The notes beneath the pieces are model-generated. The model was not told where the DNA came from and ran no database searches. It saw only the letters and a program-made list of their open reading frames with translations. Below are positions 52,592 to 60,558 of a stretch of 64,000 nucleotides of DNA, one piece after another. This DNA comes from Burkholderiales bacterium (lineage in GTDB: Bacteria; Pseudomonadota; Gammaproteobacteria; Burkholderiales; Casimicrobiaceae). The stretch spans positions 62,001-126,000 of the forward strand of contig JADZDD010000004.1 of the NCBI GenBank assembly GCA_020851235.1. The letters run 5' to 3'. The translations under genes and the position numbers were made by a program. Each line of letters begins with the position of its first letter. The stretch's first letter is position 1.

Positions 52592-53881
52592 TCAGGAGGC
52601 CGCGGCCGGGCGCTTGCGCCGCCGCGCCACGGCGTGCTTCCAGCGGCGATGCACCCAGTACCACTGCTCCGGACGGCGCAGCACGAAGCGCTCGAGCGCC
52701 GCGTTGTAGGCGCGGGTGGTGAGCCGGATCGCCTCGGTCGTCTGCGCGTGCTCGACCGCGGGGATCGGCGCCTCGAAGCGTAGCACGTGCGTGCCGTCGG
52801 GCTCGCGCCAGCTCGTTGCGGGCAACACCGGCGCGCCGGTCGCAAGCGCGATCACGGCGAGGCTCTTGAACGTCCAGGCCGGCGTGCCGAAAAAATCGAC
52901 CGCGATGCCATCGGGCGGGCTCGCGTGCTGGTCGAAGGGAAAGACGATGGCGTCGCCCTGTGCCAGCGCGGCCAGCATCGCATCGAGCGAGCCGCGCTTC
53001 TTGAAGACGCCGAAGCCCGCACGCTGGAATCGCCGCGTGACGAGCCCATCGAGCCAGTCCGGCTTCACCGCGCGCCGCACGAAGTGGAATCGCCCGCGCA
53101 TGTGCGGAAAGCTCGCGATGCCGGCGACCGTTGCCACCTCCCAGTTGCCGAAGTGGCCGGTGAGGAGGAGCACGCCCTTGCCGCGATGGTAGGCGTCGGC
53201 GAAGGCGTCGACGTTCTCGACCCGGACGAGGGCGAGCTTGCGTGCGGTCGAGAGCCAACGAAAGCGCAGGAACTCACCGGCAAGACGCCACAGGTGGGCG
53301 TAATGCGCCTGCGCGAGACGCTCGATCGCTGCCGCATCGAGCGTCGCGCCGTAGACGCGGCGCAGGTTGTCGAGGATCACGCGGCGACGCAACGGCACGC
53401 ATCGATAGAGGAAACGCCCGGCGGCGGGAACCTCGAGGGCGACAGGCTGCGTGATCGCCACGGCCTTGGCTGCCGTTCGGTCGTGCGTCATCGACAGCGC
53501 GATCGGTCCGAGGCGATGGCGTCCGACGAGCGCCTCGGCCCGGGGCCCCAGCAGCACGCGGGGTGCGCCGAAGTCATCGCGGACCACGGAGAAGTCGGAG
53601 GGTTCGATCTGGACCCGCGCCGCCTCGGGAGGAAAGAGCTTGACGCACGCCTCCTTGGCGGCAAAGCGCGCGGCGAGGCTCGCGGCACGGCCCGGACCCT
53701 CGCCGGCATCCGCGAGCTCGCGCTCGGTGAAAAAGCGCAGCAAGGCCGCGCGATCGCTCTCGCGCAGCAACCGTTCGATGCGCACGATCTCGACCGAGTC
53801 GATGCCGCAGCGATACGCGGGATCGACGGCCGGCGCGGCGGTACCGGTGGCGAAGCCGGACGCGACGACGCCGTCGACCAT
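52592..53881 (-). CDS. Phosphopantetheinyl transferase fused to an LpxL-like lysophospholipid acyltransferase
   Basis: 429 residues with two enzymes in one chain. Residues 20-140 are an AcpS/Sfp-type phosphopantetheinyl transferase (GIDSVEIVRIERLL with Asp28, ARFAAKEACVKLF with K76/E77/K81) that would activate the cluster ACP. Residues about 150-429 are an acyltransferase of the LpxL/HtrB fold: GHFGNWE (H243, E248) is the HX4E catalytic motif, followed by FPFDQHASPPDGIAVDFFGTPAW. It starts 7 nt after KS-2. The ORF could be read further upstream in this frame, but that lies within the KS-2 gene. Fusion of these two activities couples carrier activation to acyl transfer and is unusual. Confidence 0.83.
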   Translation of the reverse strand: MVDGVVASGFATGTAAPAVDPAYRCGIDSVEIVRIERLLRESDRAALLRFFTERELADAGEGPGRAASLAARFAAKEACVKLFPPEAARVQIEPSDFSVVRDDFGAPRVLLGPRAEALVGRHRLGPIALSMTHDRTAAKAVAITQPVALEVPAAGRFLYRCVPLRRRVILDNLRRVYGATLDAAAIERLAQAHYAHLWRLAGEFLRFRWLSTARKLALVRVENVDAFADAYHRGKGVLLLTGHFGNWEVATVAGIASFPHMRGRFHFVRRAVKPDWLDGLVTRRFQRAGFGVFKKRGSLDAMLAALAQGDAIVFPFDQHASPPDGIAVDFFGTPAWTFKSLAVIALATGAPVLPATSWREPDGTHVLRFEAPIPAVEHAQTTEAIRLTTRAYNAALERFVLRRPEQWYWVHRRWKHAVARRRKRPAAAS

Positions 53882-53888
53882 CGCACGG

Positions 53889-55157
53889 TCACGACGCGCG
53901 CACGAGGAGCGCGGCGTTGGTGCTCGCAAAGCCCCGGCACAGCACGAGCGCCACGTCGCTGCGGGGAACCTGTGCGGTCGCTGCCACGGTAAGCCCCGCG
54001 CACGCCGGGTCGAGCGTACGCAGCGTCGCGATCCCTGGCACCACCTTCGCCTGCAGTGCCGCGAGCGTAACGACGGTCTCGACGATGCCGGCGGCGGCGA
54101 TGAGGTGCCCGAACGACCACTTGAAGCCGGTAACCGGCGGCAGGTCGTCACCGAAGACGCGCCGCAGCGCGACCGCCTCGGACGCGTCCGACGCCCGCGT
54201 CCCGTTGCCGTGCGCGACGACCATGCCGACGTCACGGGGCGAAAGCCCGGCGTCGGCGAGCGCCTCGTCGATGGCGCGGACGAGACCGTCGCCGTCCTCG
54301 CGAATGGCGAGCAACCCCTGCGCTTCGCTCGCAAGACCACCGCCCAGGACCTCACCGAGCACGGGGGCGCCGCGCTCGAGCGCGGATGCTTCCGTCTCGA
54401 TGACGAGCGCGCCCGCGCCTTCACCGAACTGACTGCCATCGCGCCCGGCATCGAACGGTCGCAGCACACCCGCCGACATGAGGCCGAGCCCGTGATAGTA
54501 GAGCACCATCTGCGGCTCGATCGGCGTCTCGTGTCCGACCGCGACGATCCGATCGGCTTCGGCGGCACGCAAGGCGGCGAGCGCCTCGATGACCGCCACG
54601 AGCCCGCCAACACTGTGGCTCGTGATGCACGCATTGGTGCCCTTGAGCCCGTACTTGATTCCGATATGGCCGAGCACGTTGTTGGGCAGCGTGCGCAGGA
54701 GCCACATCGGATTGACGGTATTGGCGAGTTCGCGGCCAAATGCGCCGAGGTCACCGCCGGCTTGCGTCATCAGCGGAAGGAAGTCGTACTGGTTCTCGAA
54801 GTTGCCGCCCCCCGAACCGACGATCACGCCGCTGCGGTCGCTGTACGCCGCAGCGGCCGGCGGCGGCAGCGTGTCCCGATGCGCGACGAGGCCCGATTGC
54901 TCGAGCGCGCACCCCGCCGCGTAGAGGCCCACGAGGTCGGTGCGCCGGATGAGCTTGTGCAGCTTGCGGTCGGCGACCATCGCCCGCGCGTCGAAGTCGG
55001 GGATCTCCGCTGCGACCTGCGCGGGCCAGTGCGTGGTGTCCCACTGTTCGATCCGGCGCAGCGACGAGGTCCCGGCGCGCACCGCAGCGAGGATTTCTGC
55101 CGGCTGGCGCCCGGCGGCGCACACGGCGCCGCTTCCGGTGATGACGATGCGCGTCAT
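53889..55157 (-). CDS. Beta-ketoacyl-ACP synthase (second KS of the cluster)
   Basis: 422 residues, KAS I/II fold. The active site Cys177 is in TNACITSHSVGGL, the two His in VVAHGNGTRASD and KWSFGHLIAAAG, so the Cys-His-His triad is intact and it is not a chain-length factor. The oxyanion-side segment (TSHS rather than SGGQ) is unusual. The gene overlaps KS-1 by 4 nt (ATGA), and the PPTase-acyltransferase gene follows 7 nt after its stop. A separate role from KS-1, such as chain initiation or a different chain length, is likely. Confidence 0.86.
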   Translation of the reverse strand: MTRIVITGSGAVCAAGRQPAEILAAVRAGTSSLRRIEQWDTTHWPAQVAAEIPDFDARAMVADRKLHKLIRRTDLVGLYAAGCALEQSGLVAHRDTLPPPAAAAYSDRSGVIVGSGGGNFENQYDFLPLMTQAGGDLGAFGRELANTVNPMWLLRTLPNNVLGHIGIKYGLKGTNACITSHSVGGLVAVIEALAALRAAEADRIVAVGHETPIEPQMVLYYHGLGLMSAGVLRPFDAGRDGSQFGEGAGALVIETEASALERGAPVLGEVLGGGLASEAQGLLAIREDGDGLVRAIDEALADAGLSPRDVGMVVAHGNGTRASDASEAVALRRVFGDDLPPVTGFKWSFGHLIAAAGIVETVVTLAALQAKVVPGIATLRTLDPACAGLTVAATAQVPRSDVALVLCRGFASTNAALLVRAS

Positions 55158-56482
55158 GGCCCCGCCTCCTCGCCCCGGCCGCCGGGACGGCCGTCGACCT
55201 CCTCCGGATGGCGCAGGACGAGACAGCTGTTGGAGCCGCCGAAGCCGAACGAATTGGACAGCGCAGCACGGACCCGCGTGCGCGTGGGCGTGGTCACGAG
55301 GTTGAGGTCGCAGTCGGCATCGCGCTCGCGCAGGTTCGCGTTGACGGGAAGCTCGCCCCGCGCGATCGCGAGCGCGCAAAGCGCCCCTTCGACCGCACCC
55401 GCCGCAGCGATGAGGTGCCCCATCGTGCTCTTGGTCGAACTCACCGGAACGCTGCGACCGCGCGCACCGAAGACGGCGTGCAGCGCGGCCGTCTCGCTGC
55501 GGTCGTTCATGAGCGTCGAGGTGCCGTGCGCGTTGACGTAGTCGATGGTATCGACCGTGGCGCCGGCGTCGGCCAACGCCGCGCGCATCGCCTGGATCGG
55601 GCCGTCGCCGTCGGGCGGCGAGTCGGTGATGCGGTACGACGACAGCGAATTGCCGTCCCCCGCGAGTTCCGCGTAGATCCGGGCGCCACGGGCGCGGGCG
55701 AGCGCCCAGTCCTCGAGCACGACGAACCCCGCCCCCTCGCCGAGCAGGAATCCGTTGCGGGTGGCGTCGAACGGCCGGCTCGCGCGCTCGGGCGTGTCGT
55801 TGTCGGTCGACAGCGCCGAGAGCAGGCAAAAGCCGCTGATGCCGATCGGGCTGATCATCGAATCGAAGCCGCCGGCGAGCACGCGGTCGACGCGGCCGCG
55901 CCGAAGCGCCTTGAGCGCCGTGCCGAGCGCCTGGCCGCCGGAGGCACAGGCCGTATGCACCGACGTCGTGTATCCGGCGATGCCGAAGCGGCGCGTGAGC
56001 AGGGCGAGACCCTGCGCCGCCTGGCCCCGGCAGAAGACGAGCGGATCGTTGGCGGCGTCGTCGCTCAGCAGCAGCCCCGCGTCGAGCGTGCCGTCGGCAG
56101 CCGCGTGCGCGTGCGTGCGCTCGAGGTCGGCGAAGTCCGCGGTCATCATGCCCGCCCCGACGGCGCAGCCCCAGCGCGGCGCCGTCTCGGCCGTGGGTCG
56201 AACCCCGGCGTCGACGAGCGCCTGCTCGGCCGCCTCGAGGGCGAAGTGGTGCGAGCGGTTGGCGAGCTTGAGCAACCGCCGATCGGTGACGAGCCGGTTG
56301 CGAAAGTCCTTGACCTCGGCCGCGATGCGCGTCGCGAAGCCCGACGCATCGAAGAGCGTGATGGGCGCGCCGCCGCTGCGACCGGCAAGCAGCGCTCGCC
56401 ACGTCGTGGCGACGTCGTTGCCGACCGGCGTCACGAGGCCGATCCCGGTGATCGCCACCCGCCGCCGCGCCGGCGCGCTCAT
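55154..56482 (-). CDS. Beta-ketoacyl-ACP synthase, FabF-like (first KS of the cluster)
   Basis: 442 residues. MSAPARRRVAITGIGLVTPVGND opens the KAS fold. The nucleophile Cys179 is in VHTACASGGQALG. His residues are in VNAHGTSTLMND and KSTMGHLIAAAG. The C-terminal motif SNSFGFGGSNSCLVLR is complete. It elongates acyl-ACP with malonyl-ACP. Start and stop overlap the neighbouring dehydratase and KS-2 genes (ATGA on both sides), which means tight translational coupling. It differs from housekeeping FabF mainly by context. Confidence 0.88.
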   Translation of the reverse strand: MSAPARRRVAITGIGLVTPVGNDVATTWRALLAGRSGGAPITLFDASGFATRIAAEVKDFRNRLVTDRRLLKLANRSHHFALEAAEQALVDAGVRPTAETAPRWGCAVGAGMMTADFADLERTHAHAAADGTLDAGLLLSDDAANDPLVFCRGQAAQGLALLTRRFGIAGYTTSVHTACASGGQALGTALKALRRGRVDRVLAGGFDSMISPIGISGFCLLSALSTDNDTPERASRPFDATRNGFLLGEGAGFVVLEDWALARARGARIYAELAGDGNSLSSYRITDSPPDGDGPIQAMRAALADAGATVDTIDYVNAHGTSTLMNDRSETAALHAVFGARGRSVPVSSTKSTMGHLIAAAGAVEGALCALAIARGELPVNANLRERDADCDLNLVTTPTRTRVRAALSNSFGFGGSNSCLVLRHPEEVDGRPGGRGEEAGP

Positions 56483-57330
56483 GCCGCACCTCCGGCCGCG
56501 ACGGGACCGATGACGACTCGCGCTGTGGCGACGGTGCGCTCGGACGCCTGCGCCGTGAGGAAGAACGTGGCCTCGTCGTCGCCCACCTCGCGCCGTTGCG
56601 CCGAAAGTTCGAGCGTCGCGCCGGGCGGCGTGAACGAGCGCACCTTGACGTGCGTCATCCGTCGCGGCGCGAGTCGCGCGTCCCTCGGCCAGGGCCCCGC
56701 GCTGCGGGCAAGGCGCAATGCCACGTCGATCTGCGCTTCGAGCATGAGCGTGGCAGGAAACACCGGGCGCCGTGGAAAGTGATCGTTGAAGAACGCCGCG
56801 GTGGACGGCACCGCGAGCGTGGCGCGGGCCCAATCGGGCTGCGTGACGGGGAGCGCCACCGGAGCGGCAAGGTCGATACCCCGAAAGCGGCCCGGTGCGG
56901 CGCCGTCGCCGGTGAGCGTGCCGAGAAAGGCGCGCAGCGCCGCCGGATCGTCGAACTCGGCCAACGGCAGCATCGGTCCCAGACAGTCGACGAGCTCGAT
57001 CGCGCGCTCGCCGGCGATTTCGGCGTGACCGTGATACGCGACCGCCTCGTCGTCGCAATGCTCGATCTCGACCGCGAGCGTGAGCGTGTCGCCGGGCAAC
57101 GCGCCGCGCCGGAAGCGCGTCGTCGTCGCCAGCGCGGCGACGGGACGTCCGCGAAAGTCGATCTGCGCCATCGCCACCCACGCCGCGAGCTGACCCACCG
57201 CCTCGGCCACGAGGCACGGCGGAAACGCCGCCACGTGCCGCGGAATGGCAAACGTCGCCCGCGCCCGCAGCGGCGGCTCGAAGACGTCGATGCGATCGAC
57301 GAACGAGAAGGCGGCAAAGTGATCAGGCAT
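56479..57330 (-). CDS. Double-hotdog 3-hydroxyacyl-ACP dehydratase (tandem FabA/FabZ-like)
   Basis: 283 residues with two hotdog folds. The second (about 165-283) carries the FabZ/FabA active-site pattern FFNDHFPRRPVFPATLMLEAQIDVAL, with catalytic His and Glu. The first (1-130) has a degenerate FAIPRHVAAFPPCLVAEAVGQLAAW, with the Glu kept. Tandem hotdog dehydratases occur in polyunsaturated-fatty-acid, aryl-polyene and related secondary lipid pathways. It overlaps KS-1 by 4 nt and follows the ACP gene (44-nt gap). Confidence 0.82.
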   Translation of the reverse strand: MPDHFAAFSFVDRIDVFEPPLRARATFAIPRHVAAFPPCLVAEAVGQLAAWVAMAQIDFRGRPVAALATTTRFRRGALPGDTLTLAVEIEHCDDEAVAYHGHAEIAGERAIELVDCLGPMLPLAEFDDPAALRAFLGTLTGDGAAPGRFRGIDLAAPVALPVTQPDWARATLAVPSTAAFFNDHFPRRPVFPATLMLEAQIDVALRLARSAGPWPRDARLAPRRMTHVKVRSFTPPGATLELSAQRREVGDDEATFFLTAQASERTVATARVVIGPVAAGGAA

Positions 57331-57374
57331 CCGTCAATCCGGCACCCGCGCCGACGCGGGCGGCACGCGATCGT

Positions 57375-57800
57375 TCAGCTCGCGGCACCCGTCTCGCGCT
57401 GCGCCTGCAAGACGAGCTTGCAAAACGTCTCGGGCGTGAACAGGCGCGGGATGTCGGCAACCTTGAGCGGCGTCTTGAAGCGGTCCGCGGGAACCTCGGA
57501 CAGGTACGCCTTGAGCTGCACCATCCCGCCGTCGGTCACGAGGCCCTTCTGCTCGAACTCGGCCTCGGAGAGCGTGCCGCGCGCGTTCTCCACGATCTTT
57601 CCGCGCGGGATCTTCACCTTGAACGCGCGCTCGAGGCGAAACACCATGTCGAGGAAGTCGATCGACTCGGCGTTGAGATCGTTGATCAGCGACGCCGTGG
57701 GCTTCACTTCGTCGAGCTCGACGCCAAGCGCGTCGGCGATGGTCTGCGCCACGGTGGGGTACACCGCGTCGATGTCAGCCTGCGTGATGGGTGTGGCCAT
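57375..57800 (-). CDS. Acyl carrier protein with C-terminal extension
   Basis: 141 residues. The N-terminal 80 residues form an ACP: LGVELDEVKPTASLINDLNAESIDFLDMVFRLERAF. Ser46 in AES-I-D is the phosphopantetheine site, and the helix II is acidic. The last 60 residues (LKAYLSEVPADRFKTPLKVADIPRLFTPETFCKLVL) are not found in FAS ACPs (about 78 aa) and may dock partner enzymes. The FabG-type gene lies 9 nt upstream. It should be activated by the PPTase domain of the fused protein downstream. Confidence 0.85.
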   Translation of the reverse strand: MATPITQADIDAVYPTVAQTIADALGVELDEVKPTASLINDLNAESIDFLDMVFRLERAFKVKIPRGKIVENARGTLSEAEFEQKGLVTDGGMVQLKAYLSEVPADRFKTPLKVADIPRLFTPETFCKLVLQAQRETGAAS

Positions 57801-57809
57801 GTCTTCCTC

Positions 57810-58580
57810 TCATTCCATTTTGAATCCGCCGTCGACCGTGAGCACCTGCCCCGTGATGTAGCTCGCAAGATCCGAGCACAGGAACCACACGGCATGGGCA
57901 ACCTCGGCGGCGGTACCGAATCGCTTCATCAGGATGCGCGCCTTGACGTCGTCGCCGGCGAGCTCGCGCACCGCCTGCGACATCTCGGTGTCGATCACGC
58001 CCGGCGCCACCGCGTTCACCGCGATCTTGCGCGCGGCGAGCTCGACGGCGAGCGCGCGCGTGAAGGCATCGATCGCCCCCTTGCTCGCCGCGTAGTTCGT
58101 CTGCCCGCGCCCGCCCTTGGCCCCCGACACCGACGAAATGTTCACGATGCGCCCGCGGCGCCGCGAGATCATGTGCGGCACCACCGCGCGCGTGACGTTG
58201 AACACGCCCGTCACATTGGTTGCGAGCACGTCGGCGACGTCGTCGTCGCTCATGCCCGCGAGCGGGTTGTCGCGGATCAGTCCGGCGTTGTTGACCAGCA
58301 CGTCGATGCGCTCGGCGCGCTCGACGAGCGCCTCGACCGCCTGCGCGCAGGCCGCCATGTCACGCACGTCGACCTGGACCGCGGTCAGCGCATGCCCCTT
58401 CGCCGCCTCAGCGGCCACGAGCGCCTGCGCCGCCTCGTGATGGCCACGATAGAAGAAGGTGACCTGCGCGCCGTCGGCGGCAAGCGTCTGGACGATCGCT
58501 CGCCCGATGCCGCGGCTGCCGCCCGTGACCAGCGCGACCTTGCCCTGCAAGCCGGAAGCGATCGGCACCGCCACGCTCAT
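57810..58580 (-). CDS. 3-oxoacyl-ACP reductase, FabG-type SDR
   Basis: 256 residues. VTGGSRGIGRA cofactor motif, NNAGLIRDNPLAGMSDDD, NISSVSGAKGGRGQTNYAASKGAIDAF (catalytic Ser and YxxxK), and VAPGVIDTEM. VLTVDGGFKM ends the chain, all as in FabG. It reduces the beta-keto group made by the ketosynthases. The start at 58580 overlaps the FabL stop by 4 nt. The longer upstream frame is inside the FabL gene. Confidence 0.88.
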   Translation of the reverse strand: MSVAVPIASGLQGKVALVTGGSRGIGRAIVQTLAADGAQVTFFYRGHHEAAQALVAAEAAKGHALTAVQVDVRDMAACAQAVEALVERAERIDVLVNNAGLIRDNPLAGMSDDDVADVLATNVTGVFNVTRAVVPHMISRRRGRIVNISSVSGAKGGRGQTNYAASKGAIDAFTRALAVELAARKIAVNAVAPGVIDTEMSQAVRELAGDDVKARILMKRFGTAAEVAHAVWFLCSDLASYITGQVLTVDGGFKME

Positions 58581-59332
58581 CCCGAGATGGCAAAGCCGCC
58601 GTCGACGACGAGCGTGTGGCCGTTGATCATCGCCGCCTCGGGCAAGCACAGCAGGTACACCGCACCTGCAACGTCGTCCACCGTGAGCGTCGGTCCCGCC
58701 GGCGTGCGCGCGGCGAAGTCGGCCAGCAGCGCATCGCGATTGGGAAAATGCGCGAGCGCATCGGTGTCGACGACGCCGGCGCTCACGACGTTGACGCGAA
58801 TCCCGCGCGGCCCCAGTTCCTGCGCCAGCGCGCGGGCCAGGGCCTCGAGCGCGGCCTTGGACGCGCCCACGAAGCCGTACCCCGGCAGGGCGCGCTGCGC
58901 ACCGAGGCTCGACATCGCGATGATGCGCCCCCCGTTTCGCATGAGCGGCACGGCCCGCTGGGCGAGCAGATTGAGCGCCAGCGCATTGGTCTCGAGGCAC
59001 CAGCGCCAGTGCTTGAGCGTCATCTCCATCGTCGGCTTCAAGACGCCGCTCGCGGCGTTGGACACGACGATGTCGAGGCGGTCGAAATCCTTCGCGATCA
59101 CGGCAAAGAGCTCGTCGACGCTATCGGGCACCCCCACGCTCGCCTGCACGGCGACGGCGCGGCGCCCGAGCGCGCGGATCCCGGCGCACAGCGCCTCGGC
59201 TGGCTCGGCGCTGTTGTAGTAGTTGACGATGACGTCGCACCCCGCACCGGCGAGCTTGCGCGCCACCGCGCCGCCGATGCCACGCGCCGCACCCGTGACG
59301 AGTGCCACCTTGCCTGCCAATGCTCCCGCCAT
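58577..59332 (-). CDS. Enoyl-ACP reductase, FabL type
   Basis: 251 residues of the SDR fold with features of FabL, the Bacillus NADPH enoyl-ACP reductase III. It has SNAASGVLKPTMEM, MSSLGAQRALPGYGFVGASKAALEAL with Y152 and K159 spaced Y-x6-K (the enoyl-reductase spacing, not YxxxK), and VVSAGVVDTDALAHFPNRD. These segments match FabL almost residue by residue. This makes it the chain-saturating step of the cluster. It would overlap the role of a housekeeping FabI/FabV. Betaproteobacteria rarely carry fabL in their core FAS, so a dedicated lipid pathway is suggested. Confidence 0.85.
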   Translation of the reverse strand: MAGALAGKVALVTGAARGIGGAVARKLAGAGCDVIVNYYNSAEPAEALCAGIRALGRRAVAVQASVGVPDSVDELFAVIAKDFDRLDIVVSNAASGVLKPTMEMTLKHWRWCLETNALALNLLAQRAVPLMRNGGRIIAMSSLGAQRALPGYGFVGASKAALEALARALAQELGPRGIRVNVVSAGVVDTDALAHFPNRDALLADFAARTPAGPTLTVDDVAGAVYLLCLPEAAMINGHTLVVDGGFAISG

Positions 59333-59412
59333 CGCTCCTGCCCGATCCCTGCCCGCGTGCGCGCCGGTGACGCCGTGGCGCCGTCACCGGGCAGGCACGT
59401 AACGAAAGGGCG

Positions 59413-60558
59413 TCATTCTAACGTGCCACCCGCCGTCGTCGTGCGCATCGGCGCGGCTCGCAGGTAGCGCTGCGCCTCGATCACCCAGAATTTCTTGATC
59501 GTGTACCAGACGTCGGCGAGCCACGGAAGGTTGGGGGCCGCCGTTTCCGGCGGCGCGACGGTGGTCCCGGGGACGTAGGCGTCGATCCATTTCCGGGCCG
59601 CGGGGTCGCCGGGAACGTCGGCCCCCAGCGGGACGAAGATATGGTTGTTGGCCATCGACAACGTCATGTTGCGCACGCGCACCTTGTCGCTGCCGTAAAA
59701 ATCGCGTTCCTTCTCGGTTCCGGGGAACGTCCAGGCGATGAAATCGAAATCGACCCAGTAGCCGGTGAACTCTTCGACGGTGTCGGGGATCTCGCGCAGC
59801 TTGCCGATGAGGCTCCACTGGTTGGGGAGGAAGAAGGCGGCCCCGCCCGCGCTCAGCGCGCTGGCGTAGCCGATGCGCATGCCCACCACCGGCTGCGTGC
59901 GGCCGGTCAGCGGGTCGATGATGGCCGTGCGGTGCTCGGGGAAATCGGTCACCGGATCCCACACCGGCACCGCCCCGGCATACTCGCCGGCGAGAACGTG
60001 GAGCACCTTGACCGCCTGCATGCCTCCCTGGCTGTGCCCGACGAGCAACGGCGCGAGGCCGTCCTTCTCGTAGTACCACGCGACGATGCCGGCCAGGCGC
60101 TCCGCATCCTCGTAGGGGCTGTACGACCAGGCGCCGTCGCCCGGACGACGGATGCGATCCTCGGGGTAACCCATCGCGACGAGGAACTCGCCGAACGAGC
60201 GCATGATGAGATAGACGGGATAGATGCCGCCGTGCAGGAGCATGAGCCGCGGCGTCGGCCCCTGGGCGAGGAGTGCGACGTCGGCCGCCGTGACGTGGCC
60301 AGGATCGAGCGCGAGGATGCGCTTCGCGACCGGTGCCGGAACCTGCGCCCGTGGTGCCGCCGTGTCGGTGGCACGTGGTTGCGGCGCCGCGCAGGCAGCG
60401 AGCACCACCGTGAGCGCCACGACGAGGACGATGCGCCACGGCCTTGCCGCCTCGCGGTTGCCGGATCGCGGCCCGCCGCGGTACGCGATCGGCGGCGCCG
60501 ATCGGTCGCCCGGATGTCGATCCCGTCCCGTCAGCAGGACCCGAGCTTGCGTGCGCAT
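59413..60558 (-). CDS. Exported alpha/beta-hydrolase lipoprotein (second paralogue)
   Basis: 381 residues from the ATG at 60558. The N-terminal basic stretch and LVVALTVVLAAC lipobox predict a lipoprotein. The hydrolase core shows RLMLLHGGIYPVYLIMRSFGEFLVAMGYP, nucleophile elbow LVGHSQGGMQAV, and ANNHIF for the late His region. It is clearly related to the hydrolase at 61832-62821 (GHSQGG, MGYPE, DPVTG...RPVVG, EFTG). It overlaps the condensation-like gene by 28 nt. Esterase, lipase or acyl-transfer activity in the periplasm is inferred. Confidence 0.75.
   Translation of the reverse strand: MRTQARVLLTGRDRHPGDRSAPPIAYRGGPRSGNREAARPWRIVLVVALTVVLAACAAPQPRATDTAAPRAQVPAPVAKRILALDPGHVTAADVALLAQGPTPRLMLLHGGIYPVYLIMRSFGEFLVAMGYPEDRIRRPGDGAWSYSPYEDAERLAGIVAWYYEKDGLAPLLVGHSQGGMQAVKVLHVLAGEYAGAVPVWDPVTDFPEHRTAIIDPLTGRTQPVVGMRIGYASALSAGGAAFFLPNQWSLIGKLREIPDTVEEFTGYWVDFDFIAWTFPGTEKERDFYGSDKVRVRNMTLSMANNHIFVPLGADVPGDPAARKWIDAYVPGTTVAPPETAAPNLPWLADVWYTIKKFWVIEAQRYLRAAPMRTTTAGGTLE

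Noticed and set aside
53889-55157. Chain-length factor (inactive KS) as partner of KS-1
   Set aside because: The active-site Cys and both His are present, so it is a complete ketosynthase.
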